Assembly (NCBI RefSeq): GCF_011057685.1
Contig: NZ_LNFY01000009.1
Location: 62,001-126,000, forward strand
DNA from: Thermotoga sp. Ku-13t
Lineage (GTDB): Bacteria; Thermotogota; Thermotogae; Thermotogales; DSM-5069
Reading direction: 5' to 3'
DNA length: 64,000 nucleotides
Position numbers and translations under genes: made by a program. Shown here in pieces: positions 15,901 through 23,864 of the stretch. The number at the start of each line of letters is the position of its first letter. Position 1 is the stretch's first letter. Under the pieces are notes generated by a model. It was not told where the DNA came from, made no database searches, and worked only from the letters and a program-made list of their open reading frames with translations.

Positions 15901-16826
15901 TCACCGCGGCCATCTCTTTTCGAGGTTCAAAAGCTCGGGAAAGGACGCATGCGGTTCCGTCTGGTACCAGTAAGCCACCGTGGTGATGTCGTCCGTCAAG
16001 GGTTGATAAGTTCCATCAGGCCACCAGTCGAGCGCCTGTACGATGACCTTCAGCCTCTTTTTAAAGAATATCGGATCGGCGATGTGCCATCTGTACATAA
16101 CGTGTTTCGGTATCTGTCCCTCAGTCTTCAGCCACAGTGGGTATCCAACGAAAGCTGTCGAATAAGTCTTTCCATTGGAGAGTTGTTCCCAGGCCACGAC
16201 AGTTCCGACGTATTTGCCTTTTCCTTCGACAGAATTGAGTATCACGTGCTGTGGGTCCTCTCTGCTGGTCATGCTCCTTCGCCACTGAGAATGGAAGTAC
16301 GCCACGTCTTCTTCGAGCTTTTTTCTCACGAAACTGATCTGGTAAAAGAAATGAAGAATATCCTGATCGATCTGGTTCTCGATCGTTATCCTCGCCCTCT
16401 TTCTGAGCGGCATGGACCAGTAACAGTTGAATCCACCCGTGGGATTCACGCAAACTGGCAGAGAGTTCACTTCGAACCTCATTCCGAACGGGTTGACAAA
16501 AAATCCCCCAGGGGGACTTCCACGGAAGGATTGGTTTCATCGTCCCAGTACATCCTCAAAACGCAGGTTTTGTAAGCCTTCTCGGTGACGGTGATCCAGA
16601 TGTAAGTGATAACTCCTGGACCTTCGATGTCTGCGAGCAGTGTTTCCTGTCTGGCCTTCAGGTTGATGCACGGTCGAACCTTCCAGCCTTTGCCGAGCCT
16701 CCTGGCGGGATTGTCCAGACCGGGTATCTCGAGCGCTCCTCTGTCTCTTTCCCCGGTGGGATTCTCAGCCGAGATGGAAAATGTTTCCGCATCCTCAAGC
16801 CCATAAAACCTTCCAAAGTCGAACAT
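15901..16826 (-). pseudogene. GH172-family (DUF2961) glycoside hydrolase-like protein, one frameshift
   Basis: Leftward gene of about 308 residues. It starts at ATG 16826 after GGAGGTGG with FDFGRFYGLEDAETFSISAE, then GPGVITYIWITV and MYWDDETNPSVEVPLGDF. Here the T6 run (A6 at 16498-16503 on the plus strand) is one base short. One more T gives GDFFVNPFGMRFEVNSL, and the frame continues with the family signature CVNPTGGFNCYWSMPLRKRA and AYFHSQWRR. GH172 members are fructan- or arabinofuran-active; the substrate here is unknown. The ThuA-like gene at 5359-5955 is also leftward and sugar-linked, so the two may once have been closer. The frameshift may be an A/T-run error. Confidence 0.75.
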
Positions 16827-17047
16827 CAAACCACCTCCGTGCGTTTCAGCGTTCAGAACTATGGTACTATGAGCGATATCTTTGTGAGAAACACTCGAGC
16901 GGGGCGTGTTTCATCGTTTGAGAATAAGAAATCACGAGTGCCAGTAAGAAAAGGAAAGAAAACCGATCGTAAAACGTATTTATCGTTGTTTTTTAAACTG
17001 ATAGAGCTGTTTGTTCACCTTGGCCTGGAGGTGTGGTTTTTGATAAG

Positions 17048-17072
17048 TTAGTTGCAGGATGCACCCAACTAA
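17048..17072. promoter_or_regulatory. Inverted repeat upstream of the ROK regulator, probable operator
   Basis: TTAGTTG (17048-17054) and CAACTAA (17066-17072) are exact inverted copies with an 11-base centre, ending 15 bases before the ATG of the ROK regulator. The position suggests autoregulation of the operon. Confidence 0.6.
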
Positions 17073-17087
17073 TCAGGGGGGTTATCA

Positions 17088-18134
17088 ATGATCAACCAGC
17101 TTCAGCATCAGATCCTCAGATCGCTCAGCGTTGCTCCTTCGACTGCTCAGTCTATTGCTACTGAGCTCGGCGTTGATGAGTCCACGATTTCGAGAAACCT
17201 CAGATTTCTTTTGAACTGCGGTATCGTTGTTGTCAAAGACTATTTACCCGCCAGCAGTTCGGGTGGCAGAAAGTCTCGCTTGTTGTCTTTGAACCCGGAC
17301 TGGTTGAAAATAATTGGTTTGTCCATTGAACAGGGTGGAATCTGTGTAATTTGTGCCGATTTCACCGGTCGTCAACATTCATCAGAGAAAAGGATCACAA
17401 GCATAGGCCCAGGTAACTTTGAAAAAGTGATTCACAAGATAATTCAAGAGCACAGCAATTCAAACGCTGTCTCCATCGCGGTACCTGGACTAATAAATTC
17501 ATCGAAAGGTGAGATCGTTTATTCTCAGGCACTGTCGCTCAGAAATTTCTCTTTCGATCTGGGAGATATACCGTTCACGCTTTTGAATGATGCGAACGCA
17601 GCAGCGGCATGTTACTTGAACGACGCAAGAAACGTACTGTATTTTCTGCTCACCATTCCCTACGACCTTTCAAAACCGATCGGCCTTGGAGCGGGGATAG
17701 TGATCAACGGATCTCTGTACGAAGGTAGCAACAGCTCAGCTGGCGAGCTTGGAGAAGGTGTTCCTCTGACTACTCTGCATGACCTGACCATCGAGGATCT
17801 GGAAAGAGACAGCAGTGTACTGTTCAGGGATCGGAAGTGTCTCGAGGAGTTCAAGCAGCACATATCGTTCAAGATTGCTACGGCAGTCAATCTCGTCGAT
17901 CCTGAACTTTTCATCCTCGGAGGAGATTTCTGTCTTCTTGACAGAACTATCATTCAGGACATCATCAACAATGTTGAGAAGCAAGTCACGCTGAGAAAGA
18001 TAAAGAAGATCAACTGGCAACTCGACGAGAATGGTTCAAAAACAGTTGCGCTCGGTGCTGTGACAGCTTTTCTGAAAAAGTTTTTCGATGATCTCGAGTT
18101 CGCCAATTTTATCTTACAGAACAGAAGGTGTTGA
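17088..18134 (+). CDS. ROK-family transcriptional regulator (XylR/NagC type)
   Basis: The 348-residue protein has an N-terminal MarR-like winged helix (ATELGVDESTISRNLRFLLN, about 25-45) and a ROK sugar-kinase-like domain. The latter includes VSIAVPGLINSSKGE, the phosphate loop region LGAGIVINGSLYEG and SSAGELGEG. The CxCGxxGC zinc motif of ROK proteins is not clear; after the GELGEG motif the sequence runs ERDSSVLFRDRKC instead. ATG 17088 follows AGGGGGG. It heads the operon for the GH3 enzyme and the sugar ABC importer, so it is probably a repressor released by the imported sugar, acting at the inverted repeat at 17048-17072. Confidence 0.88.
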   Translation: MINQLQHQILRSLSVAPSTAQSIATELGVDESTISRNLRFLLNCGIVVVKDYLPASSSGGRKSRLLSLNPDWLKIIGLSIEQGGICVICADFTGRQHSSEKRITSIGPGNFEKVIHKIIQEHSNSNAVSIAVPGLINSSKGEIVYSQALSLRNFSFDLGDIPFTLLNDANAAAACYLNDARNVLYFLLTIPYDLSKPIGLGAGIVINGSLYEGSNSSAGELGEGVPLTTLHDLTIEDLERDSSVLFRDRKCLEEFKQHISFKIATAVNLVDPELFILGGDFCLLDRTIIQDIINNVEKQVTLRKIKKINWQLDENGSKTVALGAVTAFLKKFFDDLEFANFILQNRRC

Positions 18135-18136
18135 CG

Positions 18137-19504
18137 ATGAAGGAGTTTGAGAAGGTATTCTTCTGTGGTGTGTCGAATCTTGAAGAGTGCGAATACCTGA
18201 TGAATAGAAACGTCGGTGGTGTACTCCTTTATCCGGAGATTTTCGAAGATCCGTCTGAATTTCTCGAAGCAATTCACAGAATCCATGGAAAGAATGTTCT
18301 GCTTTCCACGGACCATGAAGGTGGACAGATGGAAATAATTCCTTTTGTGCCTCCTTCACCGGGAAATCTCCTGTTCGGTAGACTCGATCCATCCTATGTG
18401 GAAAACTACTGTGCCACGGCTGGAAGGATCATGAAGGCTCTTGGTATGAACATGGTCTTTGCACCTGTTCTTGACCTGCTCTTTCCTGAAACGAATCCAG
18501 TGATCGGTTACAGAAGTTATGGAAGTGACCATCGTACGGTTGCAGAGATGGGAAAAGCAGCGATCGTCGGGTACAGGAAGGCTGGCATATATTCCTGCGC
18601 AAAACACTTTCCTGGTCATGGCAGGAGCCGTCAGGATAGCCATGAAGATTTGAGTGTGGTGAAGGTTTCCCTGGATGAGCTCGAGAAGGATCTCTATCCT
18701 TTCAGGGTGGCGATTCAAAGCGGTGTCGATTCCATAATGCTTTCACACGTCATCTACAAAGCGATCGATGACAGACCTGCTTCCATTTCTGAAAAAATAA
18801 TCAAACAGCTTCTCAGAGAAGAACTCGAATACGATGGGCTCGTCCTGAGCGATGCAGTTGAGATGAAGGCCCTGGCAAAGAAATACAGCCCCCCAGAAGT
18901 GGTCACAGAATTTTTCAACGCGTCTGGAGACATGTTGATTCTTTCGGATCCTTCTAGTTTGAAGGTTTATTCTCAAGTTCTTGAAGACGCCCTGTATTCT
19001 GGAAAGCTTTCCAGATCTTCCATAAATCAAAGTATTGAAAGGATCGATCGTCTTAGCAAAAATGTGGAAAGCGATATTGTCTCCATGTTTGAAGCGATTC
19101 AAAAGGCCGTGGTCTTCAACGTTAGTAAATCAAGCTGTGAGTCTGTAACTCTCGTTCTTCCTGACACCGCTCTCTACACCAAAGCGGACGTTTCATCTTC
19201 CTATATTCCATTCATCGAGGCTCAGGCGAAAAGAATTCTGGGTGCGAGGGTGATTCGTTTCAGCCAGCTCGATTCCGTTCAGAGAGGCGAAATCGTTCTA
19301 GATCTGATAATCGATCTCACTGACGAAGAGATTGATTTGCACAGGAAACTCTCACAGAGGTTCAAGGTCGTCTATGTGATCACTCGCAATCCATATCTGG
19401 CAGAGCACTTTTCTGACAGAGATCACGTCGTCACGTACTCTCTCGCACCTGTCGTGATGGGACTGGTTTTCAGAAGATTGTCACAGATCTTCAGGAGGGG
19501 GTGA
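18137..19504 (+). CDS. Family GH3 glycoside hydrolase, NagZ-like beta-N-acetylhexosaminidase
   Basis: About 455 residues and cytoplasmic (no signal peptide). The GH3 TIM barrel shows the substrate motif STDHEGGQM, FAPVLDLLF, the signature KHFPGHGRSRQDSHEDLS (NagZ-type KHFPGHG plus the flexible catalytic D-H loop) and SDAVEMKAL with the nucleophile aspartate. The C-terminal 130 residues form a second domain. The KHFPGHG with a nearby Asp-His pair argues for an N-acetylglucosaminidase rather than a beta-glucosidase. ATG 18137 follows AGAAGGTG, two bases after the ROK stop. With the importer that follows, it probably splits chito- or muro-oligosaccharides brought into the cell. Confidence 0.85.
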   Translation: MKEFEKVFFCGVSNLEECEYLMNRNVGGVLLYPEIFEDPSEFLEAIHRIHGKNVLLSTDHEGGQMEIIPFVPPSPGNLLFGRLDPSYVENYCATAGRIMKALGMNMVFAPVLDLLFPETNPVIGYRSYGSDHRTVAEMGKAAIVGYRKAGIYSCAKHFPGHGRSRQDSHEDLSVVKVSLDELEKDLYPFRVAIQSGVDSIMLSHVIYKAIDDRPASISEKIIKQLLREELEYDGLVLSDAVEMKALAKKYSPPEVVTEFFNASGDMLILSDPSSLKVYSQVLEDALYSGKLSRSSINQSIERIDRLSKNVESDIVSMFEAIQKAVVFNVSKSSCESVTLVLPDTALYTKADVSSSYIPFIEAQAKRILGARVIRFSQLDSVQRGEIVLDLIIDLTDEEIDLHRKLSQRFKVVYVITRNPYLAEHFSDRDHVVTYSLAPVVMGLVFRRLSQIFRRG

Positions 19505-19510
19505 GTTTCT

Positions 19511-20722
19511 ATGGTGAGGAAGGTTCTTCTTGCAGTCCTTCTGATCGCTGCAGTAGTGAGCTTTGCGAAAACCAAGATCGTTTTCTGGCAATTCATGATG
19601 GACGATGCCCTGGCAAAAGAAGTGCTCGCAGGATTCTCGAAGGAGTTTCCAGACATCGAGGTAGAAGTTGTCCAGCTGTCCTGGTCGACGGGATTCGACA
19701 AGATCGTCACTGCCATAGCGGCCGGTGCGGCACCGGACGTGGTGGAACTCGGTAATACCTGGGTGGCAAGCTTCGCTTCGCAGGGCGTTCTAAGGGAGGT
19801 TGATCCAGAAGACGTCGCGAAGTACAAAGACTTCCCCGGTATGAACTGTGCCGAGTACATGGGCAAGTATTACGGTTATCCATGGTTGCTCGGTACGAGG
19901 GCGATGTTCTACAACGTCGATCTCATGAAAAAAGCAGGTCTCGATCCAGACGATCCACCTGAAACGTGGTCTGAGCTGCTGGACGCTGCGAAGAAAATTT
20001 CAGCGCTACCGGGCGTGTATGGAATAGGATTGCCGGCCGGTGAGGTCTACAGTCCATGGCAAGAATGGTTCCTGCTAGCATTGTGGGGCAACGGAGGAGA
20101 CGTTGTGTCTAAGGATCTCAAAACCGCCGTGTTGAACTCGAGTCAGAACAAAGAGACGGCCAGGTTTTACCAAGAGCTGTCAAAGTACGCGCTGAAGAGC
20201 AAGCAGAAGGACCTTGGAGAAGCGTTCGGTGAAGGCAGAATAGGATTCCTCGTGAGTGGTGCATGGAGTATAGGAACTCTGGCACAGTCCTATCCGAATC
20301 TGAACTACGGCGTTTGTCTCATACCCAGGCCAGACAAACCGGGAGGTATTCACGCGTCGTTCCTCGGCGGTGAAGTGCTGGCGATACCAACCCAAACGAA
20401 GAATGTGGACGCGGCCAGGAAACTGATAAACTACCTCATGAGGCCGGAAGTTGCCATGATGATCACGAAGCATTATCCTGGAGTGTACCCTGCAGATCCA
20501 AGAGCAGCCTCAGATCCGTGGTTCGAAGATAACCCGCTGCACCTTGTGTTCTTCGAACAGCTTAAGACTGCCTCCCCAGTGCCACCAACACCAGCCTGGC
20601 CAAAGATTGAAGATATCCTGACCAACCTGGTTGACGATTTGATCGTGCACTACAAGGATGTCGACGAGGTGCTCGAGTATTACAACGCAGAGATACAGAA
20701 GGTGCTGAATGAAGTCAAATGA
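19511..20722 (+). CDS. Sugar ABC transporter substrate-binding protein
   Basis: The 403-residue extracellular binding protein of the MalE-like cluster has a signal peptide (VRKVLLAVLLIAAVVSFAKT). The mature part begins KIVFWQFMMDDALAKEVLAG, with EFPDIEVEVVQLSW, AAGAAPDVVELGNTW and WLLGTRAMFYNVDLMKKAGL, all family hallmarks. No lipobox cysteine is seen, so it may be released or anchored by the signal itself. It follows the GH3 gene and is separated from the permease genes by a strong hairpin, which would favour its over-expression. The ligand is probably an amino-sugar oligosaccharide, inferred from the GH3 neighbour. Confidence 0.92.
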   Translation: MVRKVLLAVLLIAAVVSFAKTKIVFWQFMMDDALAKEVLAGFSKEFPDIEVEVVQLSWSTGFDKIVTAIAAGAAPDVVELGNTWVASFASQGVLREVDPEDVAKYKDFPGMNCAEYMGKYYGYPWLLGTRAMFYNVDLMKKAGLDPDDPPETWSELLDAAKKISALPGVYGIGLPAGEVYSPWQEWFLLALWGNGGDVVSKDLKTAVLNSSQNKETARFYQELSKYALKSKQKDLGEAFGEGRIGFLVSGAWSIGTLAQSYPNLNYGVCLIPRPDKPGGIHASFLGGEVLAIPTQTKNVDAARKLINYLMRPEVAMMITKHYPGVYPADPRAASDPWFEDNPLHLVFFEQLKTASPVPPTPAWPKIEDILTNLVDDLIVHYKDVDEVLEYYNAEIQKVLNEVK

Positions 20723-20727
20723 AAAAA

Positions 20728-20750
20728 GGCGGGGACGATGAGTCCCCGCC
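20728..20750 (+). terminator. GC-rich hairpin between binding protein and permease genes
   Basis: GGCGGGGAC (20728-20736), loop GATGA, and GTCCCCGCC (20742-20750) form a perfect 9-bp stem. Only TTC follows, so it is a weak terminator or an mRNA 3'-end stabiliser, which would lower permease expression relative to the binding protein. Confidence 0.75.
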
Positions 20751-20768
20751 TTCATGGAGTGAACAGGA

Positions 20769-21638
20769 ATGAAAAGTAGAGAGAAAATGACCATCTTGCT
20801 CTTCCTGCTTCCATGGATTGTGAGTTTTGGCCTTTTCACAGTTTATCCTCTGTTCTTTTCTGTTTTTGTGAGCTTCACAAACTACACAGGCCTGAAACCT
20901 TCTCTAGAGTTCGTTGGTTTGAACAATTATACAAGAGCTTTCACAGACAGAGTCTTTTTAACGGCTCTCAAGAACACTTTCGTTTTTGTTGTGGTCACAG
21001 TTCCGATCACGACTGTGATCTCTTTGTTTCTGGGCATTCTTCTCACCAGCGGCATAAAGTTCAAGAGGATCTTTCAAGCGGGTTATTTCCTGCCGTCGGT
21101 GATTTCCATGGTTGTCATCTCCATGATCTGGCTTTACATATACAGTGCCACAGGCCCGCTGAACCTTTTTCTAACCAGGCTGGGGTTCAGAGTTCCGGCT
21201 CAAAGCTGGCTTGCTTCTCCGAAAACCGCCCTCGGATCGATAATGCTCATGGATGTGTGGTCTGCCGTGGGTTACTACACCGTCCTCTACGTGGCAGGCC
21301 TTCAGAGTATACCCTTGGAACTTTACGAAGCGGCCAAGATCGATGGGGCAACGAAATGGCAAACGATACGAAGAATCACACTGCCACTGTTGAAACCCAC
21401 GACGCTTTTCGTCATATCCATAAACTCGATAAGGTCTTTCCAGATCTTCACGGAAATTTTTACACTCACGGGTGGTGGACCGGCAAATTCGACGCAGACC
21501 ATAGTCCATTATCTGTACGACGTTTCTTTCAGGAAATTCGAAATGGGTTACGGTTCGGCGATCGCTTACATTCTGTTCATGATCATCATGATAGTTACGC
21601 TCGTGCAGAGAAAGTTGCTGAAGGGTGAGAAACTGTGA
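20769..21638 (+). CDS. Sugar ABC transporter permease (MalF-like)
   Basis: The 289-residue inner-membrane protein has six predicted helices (the first is MTILLFLLPWIVSFGLFTVY) and the EAA loop that contacts the ATPase: ELYEAAKIDGATKWQTIRRI, near 195. The final segments match the family end (YASAIAYILF-like GYGSAIAYILFMIIMIVTL). It starts 46 bases after the binding protein and overlaps the next gene by four bases. No ATPase gene is in this operon, so a shared MsmK-type ATPase encoded elsewhere is expected. Confidence 0.93.
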   Translation: MKSREKMTILLFLLPWIVSFGLFTVYPLFFSVFVSFTNYTGLKPSLEFVGLNNYTRAFTDRVFLTALKNTFVFVVVTVPITTVISLFLGILLTSGIKFKRIFQAGYFLPSVISMVVISMIWLYIYSATGPLNLFLTRLGFRVPAQSWLASPKTALGSIMLMDVWSAVGYYTVLYVAGLQSIPLELYEAAKIDGATKWQTIRRITLPLLKPTTLFVISINSIRSFQIFTEIFTLTGGGPANSTQTIVHYLYDVSFRKFEMGYGSAIAYILFMIIMIVTLVQRKLLKGEKL

Positions 21639-22849
21639 AGATGTTAGTTTATTCGATCCTGATCCTGTTCCTTTTCATATCTCTTTTCCCCACATTTCTC
21701 ATGCTCATAACTTCGTTCGTCCCCGAAGGCGATCTTTTCAACAGAACCCTGGTTAAGATCGTGACGGATTTCGAGGTACCAAGAACGATACTGCTCAACA
21801 GGGTCAGACCTTTGAACACAACGTTGAATCTTCTTAAGGAGGAGAACAACACCTTCGTCAGGCTCGAAGCTAAGGCAGATTTTTCGGGCATCGCGCCGTC
21901 ACTCGGCTCTTCAGACATAAACAGGATAAAGTCTGTTCGGTTTCGTGTCAGAAATTCTGGACCTGTAACATTGAGAATGGGCTTCAAAGACATAAGGGAA
22001 AAGATCGAGTACTTTGTTGAAGAACTTCTCGAACCTGGTGAAAAATGGAAAGATGTGGACTTCAAACTGGACACAAGAAAGCTGAGCATCGATGTTTTGC
22101 ACGTGTCGCAGCTGAGGATCGAAGTTTCGGGCAGCGGTCATGTAGACATAGATGATGTCGTTCTGGTCAACAGGTATCCGACCCTGTACAATTTTGTGAA
22201 GGTTCTCAGGGATGACTACTTTGGAAGATATTTGCTGAACAGCGCGATAGTCTCGGTCAGTTCGGTGCTGGGCAATCTTTTCTTCTGCTCGATGGTTGCC
22301 TACGTTTTTGCGAGAAAACGTTTCAGGTTTAAAGAGTTGCTTTTCTCTCTCGTGCTGGCCACGATGATGATCCCGCCCCAGGTGACCATCATTCCAACTT
22401 TCATTCTGATGAAGAAGCTCGCGTTGATAGATACATACTGGGCTCTGATATTACCTAATCTAGTCACGCCGTTCGGTATCTTCCTGATGAGACAGTACAT
22501 TGAACAGCTTCCGGTCGAACTGGACAACGCGGCATTCGTTGACGGTGCGAACGATTTTCAGATCTTCTGGCACGTACTGCTTCCACTCAGCAAACCAGCC
22601 TTAGCGGTGCTTGGAATCAACACTTTCATAATGACCTGGAACGATCTGTTCTATCCACTGATACTCACAACCTCCAGACAAATGAGAACGATCCAGGTGG
22701 GATTGGCACTCTATCAAAAACTCAACGTTTTCACGTGGCCCACTCTGATGGCCGCTTCCACAATCGCTGGTATTCCCATAATTGTGGTTTTTCTGATTTT
22801 CGAGAAAAAGATCATCTCGGGTATTCTTGAGGGGGCAGTGAAGGGCTGA
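21635..22849 (+). CDS. Sugar ABC transporter permease (MalG-like) with inserted beta-sandwich domain
   Basis: The 404-residue permease is longer than the usual 275-300. After the first membrane helix (LVYSILILFLFISLFPTFL) comes an insert of about 150 residues (about 35-185) rich in strands: FRVRNSGPVTLRMGFKD, EPGEKWKDVDFKLD, LRIEVSGSGHVDIDDVVLVN. It resembles a carbohydrate-binding-module-like jelly roll. The usual permease core follows, with the EAA loop ELDNAAFVDGANDFQIFWHV. The insert would lie outside the membrane between helices 1 and 2, where it could touch the binding protein or sugar. It overlaps the previous permease by four bases (GTGA) and is the last gene of the operon. Confidence 0.9.
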   Translation: MKMLVYSILILFLFISLFPTFLMLITSFVPEGDLFNRTLVKIVTDFEVPRTILLNRVRPLNTTLNLLKEENNTFVRLEAKADFSGIAPSLGSSDINRIKSVRFRVRNSGPVTLRMGFKDIREKIEYFVEELLEPGEKWKDVDFKLDTRKLSIDVLHVSQLRIEVSGSGHVDIDDVVLVNRYPTLYNFVKVLRDDYFGRYLLNSAIVSVSSVLGNLFFCSMVAYVFARKRFRFKELLFSLVLATMMIPPQVTIIPTFILMKKLALIDTYWALILPNLVTPFGIFLMRQYIEQLPVELDNAAFVDGANDFQIFWHVLLPLSKPALAVLGINTFIMTWNDLFYPLILTTSRQMRTIQVGLALYQKLNVFTWPTLMAASTIAGIPIIVVFLIFEKKIISGILEGAVKG

Positions 22850-23031
22850 GTCATTGACCTTGAAAAATGTAAACAATGCATGAAGAATAGATTCATGTAC
22901 TGCCACTGAATGACTGAGCCGGTAACACACTCATTCCGGTTCCTCACTCTATAATCAGTGGCGTAGATGGCGATTTATCCGGACCGAGTGCCACTCTCAT
23001 GCTGATAGACAACCACGAACCCTGGTCTGAC

Positions 23032-23121
23032 TCATTCAGAAACAGGATAGTTCAAAGAGAAAAGAAAGTCCTTCGCCTGGGCGAAACACGAGGCAAGAAC
23101 AAGCAGCGTAATCAGCATCAC
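23032..23121 (-). pseudogene. Remnant: signal peptide and start of an exported protein
   Basis: On the minus strand, from GTG 23121, the frame reads VMLITLLVLASCFAQAKDFL and then FSLNYPVSE before a stop: a clear signal peptide with a short mature part. A neighbouring frame continues with LNESDQGSWLSISMRVALGP and a few more residues to a stop near 22950, so a frameshifted exported protein is likely. The family is unknown. Together with the next entry it shows that 22850-23830 holds broken genes only. Confidence 0.35.
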
Positions 23122-23230
23122 AAGCGGTTTCGTGTATCATACCTCTTCGTATGGATCTTTGAAACCTTCAATGGCGAAAGTGTCGAATGTTCTGGAAATT
23201 TCCTAAAAAACTCCTTCGCTTTCTCAAAGC

Positions 23231-23815
23231 CTACGTTTCCACAAGGTAGCTGTAAAACCCGGCTGTGAAGTTGTAATACAGAAGCCCGTTTCTGTAGTCA
23301 TCATCGGGTGCTATCTTTCTGTAACCAGGAGATGGAAAATTGGAAAGTGAGTAATAGAACAGGCCGTCCGAGAAGAAAGGATTGTTGAGTCTTCCAGATG
23401 AAGCTGAGAAAGAACTCTCGTTGAAAAGGGTAACACCCTCCATCAGGTCGCTGAAGGGTTGAGGATAAAGAGGAATTCCTGTGAGTTTTGTTACCGTCTT
23501 TCCTATTTCGTCCTGATAGGTGAGATGAAACATGTGGGAGAATTCGTGAATGAGAACGTAAGCGTACCAGTTTTCAAGAGGAAGGCGAAAATAAATCCAG
23601 CTTTCAGGAGGCCACAGGTAGATCACTATCGTTTTATGAAAGAAAGGCATCGTGTAGCAGTTAGAGATGGTGCCTCTGTCTTTGAGAACTATCGTTATCC
23701 GTTCCGGGTCGTTTCCAATAAGTTCTATCACCTTCGACCTGATCGTCTCGAAGATGTTTCCAGTAAGGACAGCGTTTTCAAAGTGTCCTTCAAGATAAAC
23801 AACATCCGCTTTCAA
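23231..23815 (-). pseudogene. Fragment of a zinc metalloprotease (HEFSH motif)
   Basis: A 194-residue leftward fragment with the gluzincin motif YVLIHEFSHMFHLTYQ, then PLYPQPFSDLMEGVTLFNE, where the glutamate of the second helix could be the third zinc ligand. No signal peptide is present; an in-frame stop lies just upstream of TTG 23815. The end (NFTAGFYSYLVET) stops at a point where related Thermotogales proteins continue into a long beta-propeller. Both ends therefore look truncated. Large secreted proteins with this layout are known in the order; this copy is probably a relic. Confidence 0.5.
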
Positions 23816-23864
23816 ACCTCTCGGTGAGTCCGCTCATCTATTTGTCCTGGCAAAGCTGGAAGAA

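Noticed and set aside
15727-16575. 282-residue plus-strand open frame opposite the GH172 gene
   Set aside because: The minus strand carries the GH172 signature CVNPTGGFNCYW across a one-base break; the plus frame has no motif.
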